DNA of 6,659 bases from Gammaproteobacteria bacterium (GCA_030043215.1 JASHYG010000073.1:1-6659); one strand, 5' to 3'; numbered from the stretch's first letter, positions 1 to 6,088 are shown. Notes: generated from the sequence alone by a model not told the origin. Program-made: numbers and translations.

Positions 1-1824
1 CGCTCGTACTACATGGACCGCGGCTACGCGAACTTCCAGGTCACCTCGACCCAGGTGCAGATCTCCCCGCAGAAGAGCGACATCTACATCGACATCAACG
101 TGACCGAGGGGGCGGTCTACAAGATCTCGAGCGTGAAGCTCGCCGGAACGTTCGTCGTGCCGGAGCCGGAGCTCGCGCGGCTGTTGCTGGTCAAGCCAGG
201 GGAGATCTACTCGCGCAAGCTCATCACGGCGACCCAGGATCTGATGCAGAACCGGCTGGGCGAGGATGGCTATGCGTTCGCGAAGGTCGATCCCGTGCCG
301 ACGACCGACGATGAGACCCACCAGGTTGCGCTCACCTTCTTCGTCGAGCCGGGCAATCGGGTGTACGTGCGCAACATGACCTTCTCGGGGGTCACGAAGA
401 TCAACGACGAGGTGCTCCGGCGCGAGCTGCGGCAGCTCGAGGGCGGGTGGCTGTCCAACGCGGCGCTCGAGCGCTCGAAGCAGCGTATCCAGCGTCTGCC
501 CTATATCAAGTCCGTCACGTCCGACACCAACAAGGTGCCGGGCTCGGCGGATCAGGTGGATGTCGATTACAAGATCGAGGAGGGTCCCGGGTCGTCGATC
601 ACGGGCGGTGTCGGCTACTCGGAGCTCTACAAGCTCACGCTCAACGGCGATTTCACCGACGCGGACTTCATGGGAACGGGTCAGCGGCTCTCCGTGGACC
701 TCGAGGGTGGAGCGTACAACAAGGTCTACACCATCACCGAGACCGATCCGTACATGACCATCAACCAGGTTTCCCGATCGATCTCGTTCAGCTACCGGGA
801 CGTGAGCCAGTTCATCGCCACCTCCTCCGAGTTCTCGACCAAACTGCTGACGGCCGCGATCAGCTTCGCCTATCCGATCAGCGAGCCGCAGTTCCTGAGC
901 ATCGGTGCCGACGTCGAGGACGCGCAGCTCCTCGCCATCAGCGGGGACAGCGCGATCCAGGCGCAGCAGTGGGTCCAAGAGAACGGCAGCACCTACCACT
1001 ACAGCGGAGGTGTCGGATCGGTCTACGACTACGCGACCGGCAACTACGTGACGGAGACCGCCGAGGCCTTCGGCACCCGGTTCGTCATCCCGGAGGTCGT
1101 CGGCGGCTGGACCTACGACTCGCGGAACAAGACGCTGTTTGCCGACCGCGGCCTCTACGTCGTCCTCTCGGGCCGGTACGGTCTGCCGACAGGCTCCGTG
1201 CAGTACTGGTCGAGCAATTTCAACTACCTGCAGTACGTTCCGCTGTTCGGCAAGTTCACGGCAGACTTCAACTTGCAGCTCGGCTATGGGCAGGGCCTCG
1301 GCAAGACCACGGCGCTGCCCCCCTACGCCCTGTACTTCGGAGGCGGCCCGGACTCGGTGCGGGGCTTCTACCCGGGATCCCTCGGGCCGAAGGACCAGTA
1401 CGGCAATCCGTACGGCGGCAACATCAACACGCTCGGGCGCGCCGAGCTCATCCTGCCGACGCCCGATAAGTTCGAGTCCAGCGCCCGGATCAAGCTGTTC
1501 TTCGACGCTGGGAATGTCTTCGCTACATCGAGATGCGTCAGGGACTCCTCGAACCAGTCCGTGTGCGGTCCGACGTTCTACGCTCCCCCCTACGGGTACT
1601 CGACCGGGACGACGGTCTACGGCTCGCTGGGTCCCGTCACCAACTACGATTTCAGCCTGGGCAACTTGAAGGAGTCGGTCGGTCTCTCCGTGGAGTGGCT
1701 TGCCCCCATGGGGTTGCTGCGCTTCAGTTTCGCGATCCCTCTGAACGCCAAGACCGAGGAGGACGGCGTCAACTGGGGCGACAACGTCGAGCGCTTCCAG
1801 TTCGATATTGGAAACGCGTTCTAG
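1..1824 (+). CDS. bamA: BamA, outer-membrane protein assembly factor (5' end missing)
   Basis: BamA is the outer-membrane core of the BAM complex, which folds and inserts beta-barrel proteins. The reading frame is open from base 1 and ends at TAG 1822-1824, giving 607 codons. The signal peptide, POTRA1-2 and the start of POTRA3 (roughly 230 residues by comparison with E. coli BamA) lie upstream of the window. Visible parts are the end of POTRA3 with YMDRGYANF (codons 4-12), POTRA4 (about 39-118), POTRA5 (about 121-194, including VLRRELRQLEG and VPGSADQVDVDYKI), and a 16-strand barrel from about codon 199. The loop-6 VRGF motif is at 1357-1368, next to a Gly-rich GGGPDS. The last strand ends FQFDIGNAF, a typical C-terminal beta-signal with a final aromatic residue. 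Compared with E. coli, loop 6 is short and has no cysteines, while loop 7 is long and has a C-x9-C pair (codons 512 and 522). The identity is secure. Confidence 0.98.
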   Translation, partial: RSYYMDRGYANFQVTSTQVQISPQKSDIYIDINVTEGAVYKISSVKLAGTFVVPEPELARLLLVKPGEIYSRKLITATQDLMQNRLGEDGYAFAKVDPVPTTDDETHQVALTFFVEPGNRVYVRNMTFSGVTKINDEVLRRELRQLEGGWLSNAALERSKQRIQRLPYIKSVTSDTNKVPGSADQVDVDYKIEEGPGSSITGGVGYSELYKLTLNGDFTDADFMGTGQRLSVDLEGGAYNKVYTITETDPYMTINQVSRSISFSYRDVSQFIATSSEFSTKLLTAAISFAYPISEPQFLSIGADVEDAQLLAISGDSAIQAQQWVQENGSTYHYSGGVGSVYDYATGNYVTETAEAFGTRFVIPEVVGGWTYDSRNKTLFADRGLYVVLSGRYGLPTGSVQYWSSNFNYLQYVPLFGKFTADFNLQLGYGQGLGKTTALPPYALYFGGGPDSVRGFYPGSLGPKDQYGNPYGGNINTLGRAELILPTPDKFESSARIKLFFDAGNVFATSRCVRDSSNQSVCGPTFYAPPYGYSTGTTVYGSLGPVTNYDFSLGNLKESVGLSVEWLAPMGLLRFSFAIPLNAKTEEDGVNWGDNVERFQFDIGNAF

Positions 1825-1864
1825 CGGTCCCCCGGCCCGCCCGCCCGCAGCCCGGGCGCGGGTC

Positions 1865-1893
1865 CTCACAGCCGCGACGACTTCGGCTACAAT
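1865..1893 (+). promoter_or_regulatory. Candidate sigma70-type promoter for skp
   Basis: A TACAAT hexamer at 1888-1893 matches the -10 consensus at five of six positions. CTCACA at 1865-1870 matches TTGACA at four of six, and the spacer is exactly 17 bp. Transcription would begin near 1900, just before the first hairpin of the array at 1905, making the whole array the skp 5' leader. A second -10-like hexamer, GATAAT (1898-1903), overlaps the predicted start but has a poorer -35. I see no match to the sigma-E consensus (GGAACTT) in this gap, although skp and bamA are sigma-E targets in E. coli. This is a consensus call by eye in a GC-rich background where AT-rich hexamers stand out. Read-through from bamA is also possible. 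Confidence 0.5.
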
Positions 1894-1904
1894 GAGGGAT
1901 AATT

Positions 1905-2026
1905 GGGCGTAAGCTCATGAAGAGTCGGGCGCAAGCCCATGAAAACCCGGGCGTAAGCCCATGTAAATCCGGGCGTTAGCCCTGACCAGGTCGGGCGCGG
2001 GCCCAACCGATTCGGGCTCATGGCCC
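1905..2026 (+). repeat. Array of six 22-bp units, each a small GGGC/GCCC hairpin
   Basis: Six inverted repeats follow one another. The cores are GGGCGTAAGCTC (1905-1916), GGGCGCAAGCCC (1927-1938), GGGCGTAAGCCC (1949-1960), GGGCGTTAGCCC (1971-1982), GGGCGCGGGCCC (1993-2004) and GGGCTCATGGCCC (2014-2026). The first five start exactly 22 bp apart and the last starts 21 bp on. Each is a 4-bp GC stem with a 4- or 5-nt loop. Loops 1-3 (GTAA, GCAA, GTAA) fit the GNRA tetraloop pattern in RNA. Linkers are about 10 nt, beginning ATGAAGAG, ATGAAAAC and ATGTAAAT in units 1-3 and diverging in units 4-6. Unit 1 pairs through a G-U wobble, which keeps the stem in RNA but breaks the DNA symmetry. The period is not a multiple of three, so this is not a repeated peptide. 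The array lies wholly in the bamA-skp gap. Its function is unknown; an RNA leader element or a phased protein-binding array are the main options. Confidence 0.9.
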
Positions 2027-2040
2027 GTGATCAAGAGGTG
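2009..2040 (+). promoter_or_regulatory. Last hairpin of the array directly abutting the skp ribosome binding site
   Basis: Unit 6 has a longer stem than the others. CGGGC (2013-2017) pairs with GCCCG (2023-2027) around the loop TCATG. GAT (2009-2011) can further pair with ATC (2030-2032) across a small internal loop. The helix ends at 2032, and the Shine-Dalgarno sequence AAGAGGTG begins at 2033 (to 2040). GAGG ends 5 nt before the GTG at 2044. An in-frame ATG at 2020 sits inside this hairpin loop, has no Shine-Dalgarno sequence of its own, and would add eight charged residues in front of the signal peptide, so I reject it as the start. A helix this close to the ribosome binding site could affect initiation on skp; that effect is inferred. 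Confidence 0.6.
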
Positions 2041-2043
2041 GAT

Positions 2044-2592
2044 GTGATCAAGTCAGTAGTTTGGGGTGCCGCTGCCGCGTTGATTCTCGCGACGTCCCCC
2101 GCATGGGCGGACCTGAAGATCGGCTACGTCAACTTTTCCACGCTGTTGCAACAGTCCCCGCAGGCCAAGGCGATCCAGGCGAAGCTGCGCGCCGAGTTCC
2201 TGCCACGGCAGGACGAGCTCAACAAGCTGCAGGCGTCGTTCAAGGCCCGTGCGGACCAGTTCCAGCGGGATGCCGCCACCATGACCGACGAGCAGCGCGA
2301 CAAGACGCAGAGCGAGCTGCAGGACAGCGATCGCGAATTGCAGAGAAGGTCGAGCGAGCTGCAGGATGATTTCACGCAGAGGCGCAACGAGGAGCTGTCG
2401 AGCCTGCAGCGCATCCTGACGGATCAGGTGCGCACCTACGCGAAGGCGCAGAACTTCGACCTCGTGCTGGCCGACGGCGTGATCTACGAGACCAACGCCA
2501 TCGACATCACGCCGGCGATCCTCGCGCGCCTGCAGCAGGCCGCGGGGGCCAGCGGTACGGCGGCACCGCGCAAGGCGAGGTCCAGCCACTAG
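2044..2592 (+). CDS. skp: Skp (OmpH family) periplasmic chaperone
   Basis: Skp is a trimeric, jellyfish-shaped periplasmic chaperone that holds unfolded outer-membrane proteins on their way to BAM. From the GTG at 2044 the product has 182 residues. Residues 1-22 form a signal peptide: a lysine at position 3, a hydrophobic core, then S-P-A-W-A before a likely cut between A22 and D23. The mature protein opens with DLKIGYVNFSTLLQQ, the usual OmpH first beta-strand and helix. A long Gln/Glu/Arg-rich helical-hairpin region (about 45-135) corresponds to the coiled-coil tentacles. FDLVLADGVIYETNAIDIT (138-156) gives the C-terminal strands of the trimer body. It is some 20 residues longer than E. coli Skp, partly through a basic tail (GTAAPRKARSSH). 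The start was chosen because it follows AAGAGGTG at 2033-2040 and gives a clean signal peptide; an upstream ATG at 2020 lies in a hairpin. It sits between bamA and lpxD as in E. coli. Confidence 0.95.
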   Translation: MIKSVVWGAAAALILATSPAWADLKIGYVNFSTLLQQSPQAKAIQAKLRAEFLPRQDELNKLQASFKARADQFQRDAATMTDEQRDKTQSELQDSDRELQRRSSELQDDFTQRRNEELSSLQRILTDQVRTYAKAQNFDLVLADGVIYETNAIDITPAILARLQQAAGASGTAAPRKARSSH

Positions 2593-2606
2593 CGGCCGCG
2601 TACCTT

Positions 2607-2629
2607 GGGGGCCAGTTCCCCGCAGGGGG
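2607..2629 (+). promoter_or_regulatory. Alternative G/C pairings over the lpxD ribosome binding site
   Basis: The 44-bp skp-lpxD gap contains three runs in the order G5 (2607-2611), C4 (2618-2621) and G5 (2625-2629). The C run can pair with the upstream G run (7-nt loop) or with the downstream G run (GCA triloop), but not both. The downstream G run is the core of the lpxD Shine-Dalgarno sequence, AGGGGG at 2624-2629, which lies 7 nt before the ATG at 2637. One fold therefore hides the ribosome binding site and the other frees it. The pairing potential is visible. Regulation is inference, and such runs arise easily in a GC-rich genome. Confidence 0.35.
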
Positions 2630-2636
2630 CGATGGC

Positions 2637-3686
2637 ATGACGATCTCGCTCGGCGAGCTCGCGGTACGCTTCGGCTGCGAGCTGCATGGCGATCCTGCGG
2701 CGCTCGTCGACAGCGTGGCCACTCTCGGCCAGGCGCACGGCCGGGCGGTCGCGTTCCTCGCGGACTCGCGCCACAGCCGCCAGCTCGGGGAGACCCGGGC
2801 GGCCGCCGTCGTGCTCGACCGCGAATCCGCCGCCGGCTGTCCGGTGGCGGCTCTGGTCTCGGAGAATCCTCGCGCGACCTTCGCTCGCATCGCCGCGGTG
2901 CTGCATCCCCGCGAGAGGCCGGCGCCCGGGGTGCATCCCACCGCCGTGATCGATCCTGAGGCTCGCATCGATCCCTCCGCGCATGTGAGCGCGCTCGCGG
3001 TCGTCGGCGCCCATGCAGCCGTCGGTCCCCGGGCGGTGATCGGTCCCCATTGCGTGCTCGGCCGCGACGTCCGCGTCGAGGAAGAGGTCTGGCTGGTGGC
3101 GCGGGTCACGCTCGGCCAGGGGGTCACGATCGGTGCCCGGACGCTGGTTCATCCGGGAGTCGTGATCGGCAGCGACGGCTTCGGTTTCGCGCAGGACGGC
3201 GGAAGGTGGGTGAAGGTGCCGCAGGTCGGAAGAGTCCGCATCGGCGCCGACGTCGAGATCGGCGCGAACACCACCATCGATCGGGGCGCCATCGAGGACA
3301 CGGTCCTCGAGGACGGGGTCAAGCTCGACAATCTCATCCAGATCGGCCACAACGTGCGCATCGGCGCGCACACGGCGATCGCCGGCTGTACCGGGATCTC
3401 CGGCAGCACGGTCATCGGCCGGCGCTGCATGATCGGCGGTGCGGTGTCGATCGGCGGCTGGCTCTCGATCTGCGACGATGTGGTGGTCACCGGCACGACG
3501 ATGGTGAGCCATTCCATCACGAGCCCCGGGGTATACTCTTCCGGCATTCCCTTGGAGGAGGCGCACAGCTGGCGCAAGCTCGTCGCGCGCTTCAAGCGGC
3601 TCTCATCACTGTACGATCGGCTCGCTGCGGTTGAGCGCGCGGTAGCCAAGCTCGTCGGCAACGCGCGGGGTGCTCACGATGACTGA
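2637..3686 (+). CDS. lpxD: LpxD, UDP-3-O-(3-hydroxyacyl)glucosamine N-acyltransferase
   Basis: LpxD performs the third step of lipid A synthesis, moving a 3-hydroxyacyl chain from ACP to the 2-amino group of UDP-3-O-acylglucosamine in the cytoplasm. The 349-residue product is close to E. coli LpxD (341). Residues 1-95 form the uridine-binding N-terminal domain, with [13 protein letters not shown]. Residues about 98-290 form a left-handed beta-helix of hexapeptide repeats ([15 protein letters not shown] onward). A C-terminal helical extension (about 305-349) is typical of LpxD and separates it from LpxA. The catalytic base is H238 in QIGHNV (E. coli H239). GFGF (181-184), [11 protein letters not shown] (212-222) and the GVYSSGIPL signature (298-306) are present. 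M289 matches the acyl-chain ruler M290 of E. coli. Two positions differ: W275 where E. coli has H276, and H46 where the uracil-contacting tyrosine is usual. The ATG at 2637 follows AGGGGG (2624-2629), and the gene overlaps fabZ by 8 nt. Confidence 0.97.
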   Translation: MTISLGELAVRFGCELHGDPAALVDSVATLGQAHGRAVAFLADSRHSRQLGETRAAAVVLDRESAAGCPVAALVSENPRATFARIAAVLHPRERPAPGVHPTAVIDPEARIDPSAHVSALAVVGAHAAVGPRAVIGPHCVLGRDVRVEEEVWLVARVTLGQGVTIGARTLVHPGVVIGSDGFGFAQDGGRWVKVPQVGRVRIGADVEIGANTTIDRGAIEDTVLEDGVKLDNLIQIGHNVRIGAHTAIAGCTGISGSTVIGRRCMIGGAVSIGGWLSICDDVVVTGTTMVSHSITSPGVYSSGIPLEEAHSWRKLVARFKRLSSLYDRLAAVERAVAKLVGNARGAHDD

Positions 3687-4134
3687 AACGACGCAGATGG
3701 ACATCCTGGCCATTCTCAAGCAGCTGCCGCACCGCTACCCCTTCCTGCTCGTCGATCGGGTGCTCGAGCTTCACGCCCGCGAGAGCATCCGCGCGCTCAA
3801 GAACGTCACCTTCAACGAGCCGTTCTTCTCCGGCCACTTTCCGGGTCGTCCGGTCATGCCGGGGGTGCTCATCATCGAGGCGCTGGCGCAGACGGCGGGC
3901 ATCCTCGCGTTCGTGACGGGCGGGGTGATCCCCGACGAGAACACGAAGTTCTACTTCGCCGGCATCGACAAGGCCCGCTTCCGCAAGCCCGTCGTGCCGG
4001 GAGATCAGCTCATCCTCACGGCGCGCGTCGAGCGTGCGCTGAGGGGCATCTGGCGGTTCTCGACGGTGGCCTACATCGGTACGGACGAGGCGGCGAGCGC
4101 GGACATGATGCTGGTGCCGGAGGCCTCGCGGTGA
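3679..4134 (+). CDS. fabZ: FabZ, 3-hydroxyacyl-ACP dehydratase
   Basis: FabZ removes water from (3R)-hydroxyacyl-ACP to give trans-2-enoyl-ACP in type II fatty-acid synthesis. It competes with LpxA and LpxD for the hydroxyacyl-ACP pool, which explains its place in this operon. The 151-residue product matches the usual length and has the single hot-dog fold. [12 protein letters not shown] (17-28) is the conserved N-terminal motif. The active site is H53 in [16 protein letters not shown] and E67 in [32 protein letters not shown] (91-111) is the second family signature. I chose ATG 3679, 8 nt before the end of lpxD, because GGGG at 3667-3670 stands 8 nt upstream. A GTG at 3670 in frame would add only three residues, and an ATG at 3697 lacks a ribosome binding site. 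The C-terminus past residue 125 is less conserved, as is common in the family. Its stop overlaps the lpxA start, suggesting translational coupling. Confidence 0.97.
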   Translation: MTETTQMDILAILKQLPHRYPFLLVDRVLELHARESIRALKNVTFNEPFFSGHFPGRPVMPGVLIIEALAQTAGILAFVTGGVIPDENTKFYFAGIDKARFRKPVVPGDQLILTARVERALRGIWRFSTVAYIGTDEAASADMMLVPEASR

Positions 4135-4901
4135 TCGATCCGCGGGCGGTCGTGTCGCCGCAGGCGCGGCTCGCGTCGGATGTGACCGTCGGACCGTTCT
4201 CGGTCATCGGGCCGGACGTGGAGATCGGGCCGGGCAGCGTCATCGGTCCCCATGCGGTCATCAATGGGCCGACGACCCTGGGCGTCGACAACCGCGTATT
4301 CCAGTTCGCCTCACTGGGCGATGCGCCGCAGGACAAGAAGTACCGTGGCGAGCCCACCCGCCTCGAGATCGGCGACCACAACGTGTTTCGCGAGAGCTGC
4401 ACCATCAACCGCGGCACGACTCACGGCAAGGGGGTCACCCGCATCGGCAACGACAATCTTTTCATGGCGTTCTCGCACGTGGCCCACGATTGCCAGATCG
4501 GCAACAGTACGGTGTTCGCCAACTGTGCCTCGCTCGCCGGCCATGTGGAGATCGGCGACTGGGCGATCCTCGGGGGGCTCACGGCGATACATCAGTTCGT
4601 CAAGATCGGCGCGCACGCGTTCCTCGGCGGTGGCTCGATCGTCAGCCGCGACGTACCGACGTATGTCATGGTCGCGGGCAATCCTGCGGTGCCGCACGGG
4701 GTGAACTCCGAGGGGCTCAGGCGCCGCGGTTTCAACGAGGAGCAGATCCGTAACGTCCGCGAGGCTTACCGCATCCTCTACCGGATGGAGCTGAAGCTCG
4801 AGGAGGCGGCCGAGCGCTTGGCCGCGCTCGCCCGCGAGCAGCCGGAGCTCGCGCCGCTCGTCGAGTTCATCGGCCGCTCCACCCGCAGCCTCACCCGCTG
4901 A
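4131..4901 (+). CDS. lpxA: LpxA, UDP-N-acetylglucosamine O-acyltransferase
   Basis: LpxA begins lipid A synthesis by transferring a 3-hydroxyacyl chain from ACP to the 3-OH of UDP-GlcNAc. The cytoplasmic enzyme is a trimer of left-handed beta-helices. The 256-residue product is six shorter than E. coli LpxA and aligns along its length from [14 protein letters not shown] to RSTRSLTR. Hexapeptide repeats run from about residue 10 to 185, and a helical C-terminal domain follows. The catalytic base is H119 in SHVAHDC (E. coli H125). H116, H138, H154 and R198 match E. coli H122, H144, H160 and R204. [20 protein letters not shown] and [12 protein letters not shown] are family signatures. G167 aligns with E. 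coli G173, the hydrocarbon-ruler position that is methionine in the C10-specific Pseudomonas aeruginosa enzyme, so a longer acyl chain is expected here. The GTG start lies in a GTGA overlap with the fabZ stop. Confidence 0.98.
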   Translation: MIDPRAVVSPQARLASDVTVGPFSVIGPDVEIGPGSVIGPHAVINGPTTLGVDNRVFQFASLGDAPQDKKYRGEPTRLEIGDHNVFRESCTINRGTTHGKGVTRIGNDNLFMAFSHVAHDCQIGNSTVFANCASLAGHVEIGDWAILGGLTAIHQFVKIGAHAFLGGGSIVSRDVPTYVMVAGNPAVPHGVNSEGLRRRGFNEEQIRNVREAYRILYRMELKLEEAAERLAALAREQPELAPLVEFIGRSTRSLTR

Positions 4902-4930
4902 GCCGTGGCGCGCGGCGCGGGGCGGCGCGA

Positions 4931-6088
4931 GTGGCAAGCTCTCCCAAGGTCCTCGAGCTCGCTTTGGTCGCCGGGGAGACCTCCGGCGATCAGCTGGGCG
5001 CGGCGCTGATCCGGGCGCTGCGCGCCCGGGTGCCGCAGCTGCACTGCTTCGGTGTGGCGGGCCCCCTGATGAGCGCCTGCGGGTGCGAGGCGTGGGCATC
5101 CGCCCACGATCTCGCCGTGATGGGGCTGTTCGAGCCGCTCAAGCACCTGCCCCGGCTCATCGGCTTGCGCAGGCGGTTGCGCAAGCGGCTCGCCGCCGAG
5201 CGGCCCGACGTGTTCGTCGGCATCGATTCCCCGGCCTTCAATCTCGGGCTCGCGCAGCAGCTGAGGAGAGCGGGCCTCACGACCGTGCAGTACGTGAGTC
5301 CGCAGGTCTGGGCGTGGCGCCAGGGCCGCGTGCACCGGATCGCGCGCGCCTACGATCTGGTGCTGTGCCTGCTGCCGTTCGAGGTGGATTTCTACGCGCG
5401 GCACGGCGTGCGGGCCCTGTTCGTCGGCCATCCACTCGCGGATCAGATTCCGCTCGACGTCGACCGCCTCCGCGCGCGGCGCGAGCTCGGCATCGATCCG
5501 GCCGCCACCGTCGTCGCGCTGCTGCCCGGCAGCCGGCTCGGCGAGGTCGAGAGGCTCGGCCGGGACTTCCTCGCGGCGGCCCGCTGGATGCAGGCGCGCC
5601 GTCCGACGGTACAATTCGTCGCGCCGATGGCCTCGGCGCCGGTGCAACGGGTCTTCGAGCGTCACATGCACTCCCTCGAATGGCGGGACGTTCGCATCCT
5701 GGACGGTGAAGCGCAGCGCGCGCTCATCGCCGCCGACGCCGCGCTCATTGCCTCGGGAACCGCGACGCTCGAAGCCTTGCTCTGCAAGCGTCCGATGGTG
5801 GTCGCCTACCGATTCAGCGCACTGACGTACACCGTCATCAAGCGGTTGGGGTTGGTCAAGGTGCCGTACTTCTCGCAGCCCAACCTGCTCGCCGGGCGCC
5901 GGCTCGTGCCGGAGTTCCTGCAGGACGAGGTGACGCCGGAAGCGCTGGGGGCCGCGGTGCTCGGGCAGCTCGATGACCGCGCGGGCGGAGAGGAGCTGCA
6001 ACGCGAGTTCCGGCGGGTGCACGAGACGCTGCGGCTCGGTGGTGCCGACCGCGCGGCCGACGCCATACTCGACCTGGTGGCAAGGTGA
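4931..6088 (+). CDS. lpxB: LpxB, lipid-A-disaccharide synthase
   Basis: LpxB condenses UDP-2,3-diacylglucosamine with lipid X to give the beta-1',6-linked lipid A disaccharide and UDP, acting at the inner face of the cytoplasmic membrane. It is a GT-B fold glycosyltransferase of family GT19. The 385-residue product matches E. coli LpxB (382). Family motifs in order are [13 protein letters not shown] (12-24), [11 protein letters not shown] (94-104, with D99 at the position of the catalytic-site aspartate), [17 protein letters not shown] (118-134), LPFEVDFY (148-155), FVGHPLAD (164-171), [14 protein letters not shown] (196-209) and [21 protein letters not shown] (274-294), the last two lining the UDP-binding half. 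[17 protein letters not shown] (317-333) closes the fold. The GTG at 4931 is the only suitable start, since no other in-frame start lies between it and the lpxA stop 29 bp upstream. Its ribosome binding site is weak (GGGG at 4919-4922). LpxH, which makes lipid X, is not in this window. Confidence 0.97.
   Translation: MASSPKVLELALVAGETSGDQLGAALIRALRARVPQLHCFGVAGPLMSACGCEAWASAHDLAVMGLFEPLKHLPRLIGLRRRLRKRLAAERPDVFVGIDSPAFNLGLAQQLRRAGLTTVQYVSPQVWAWRQGRVHRIARAYDLVLCLLPFEVDFYARHGVRALFVGHPLADQIPLDVDRLRARRELGIDPAATVVALLPGSRLGEVERLGRDFLAAARWMQARRPTVQFVAPMASAPVQRVFERHMHSLEWRDVRILDGEAQRALIAADAALIASGTATLEALLCKRPMVVAYRFSALTYTVIKRLGLVKVPYFSQPNLLAGRRLVPEFLQDEVTPEALGAAVLGQLDDRAGGEELQREFRRVHETLRLGGADRAADAILDLVAR

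Noticed and set aside
447..1469. Forward reading frame in another phase inside bamA
   Set aside because: It overlaps intact BamA sequence and encodes an Arg/Gln/Gly-rich chain without family features.
1840..1862. Intrinsic terminator after bamA
   Set aside because: CCCGCCCG (1840-1847) can pair with CGGGCGCGGG (1853-1862) across a 2-nt bulge, but the following bases TCCTCACAG contain no T run. It may be chance pairing in GC-rich spacer.
1905..2026. The 22-bp repeats as a CRISPR array
   Set aside because: The units follow with only about 10-nt linkers that are themselves similar in units 1-3. There are no unique spacers of 25-40 bp and no cas genes.
2020..2043. Skp starting at ATG 2020
   Set aside because: The ATG lies in the loop of array hairpin 6, has no Shine-Dalgarno sequence, and would put MARDQEVD before the signal peptide. 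GTG 2044 is better placed.
2589..3566. Antisense reading frame opposite lpxD
   Set aside because: The hexapeptide-repeat coding of lpxD yields an artificial Asp/Arg/His-rich product on the other strand, with no recognisable domain.
5610..5615. TACAAT in lpxB as a promoter for rnhB
   Set aside because: No -35-like hexamer lies 16-18 bp upstream. It encodes VQF within a normal stretch of LpxB and is 470 bp from rnhB.
4778..6022. Long antisense reading frame opposite lpxB
   Set aside because: It lies fully over lpxB, whose family motifs are intact. Its product is Arg/Pro/Ala/Gln-rich low-complexity sequence typical of antisense frames in high-GC genes.
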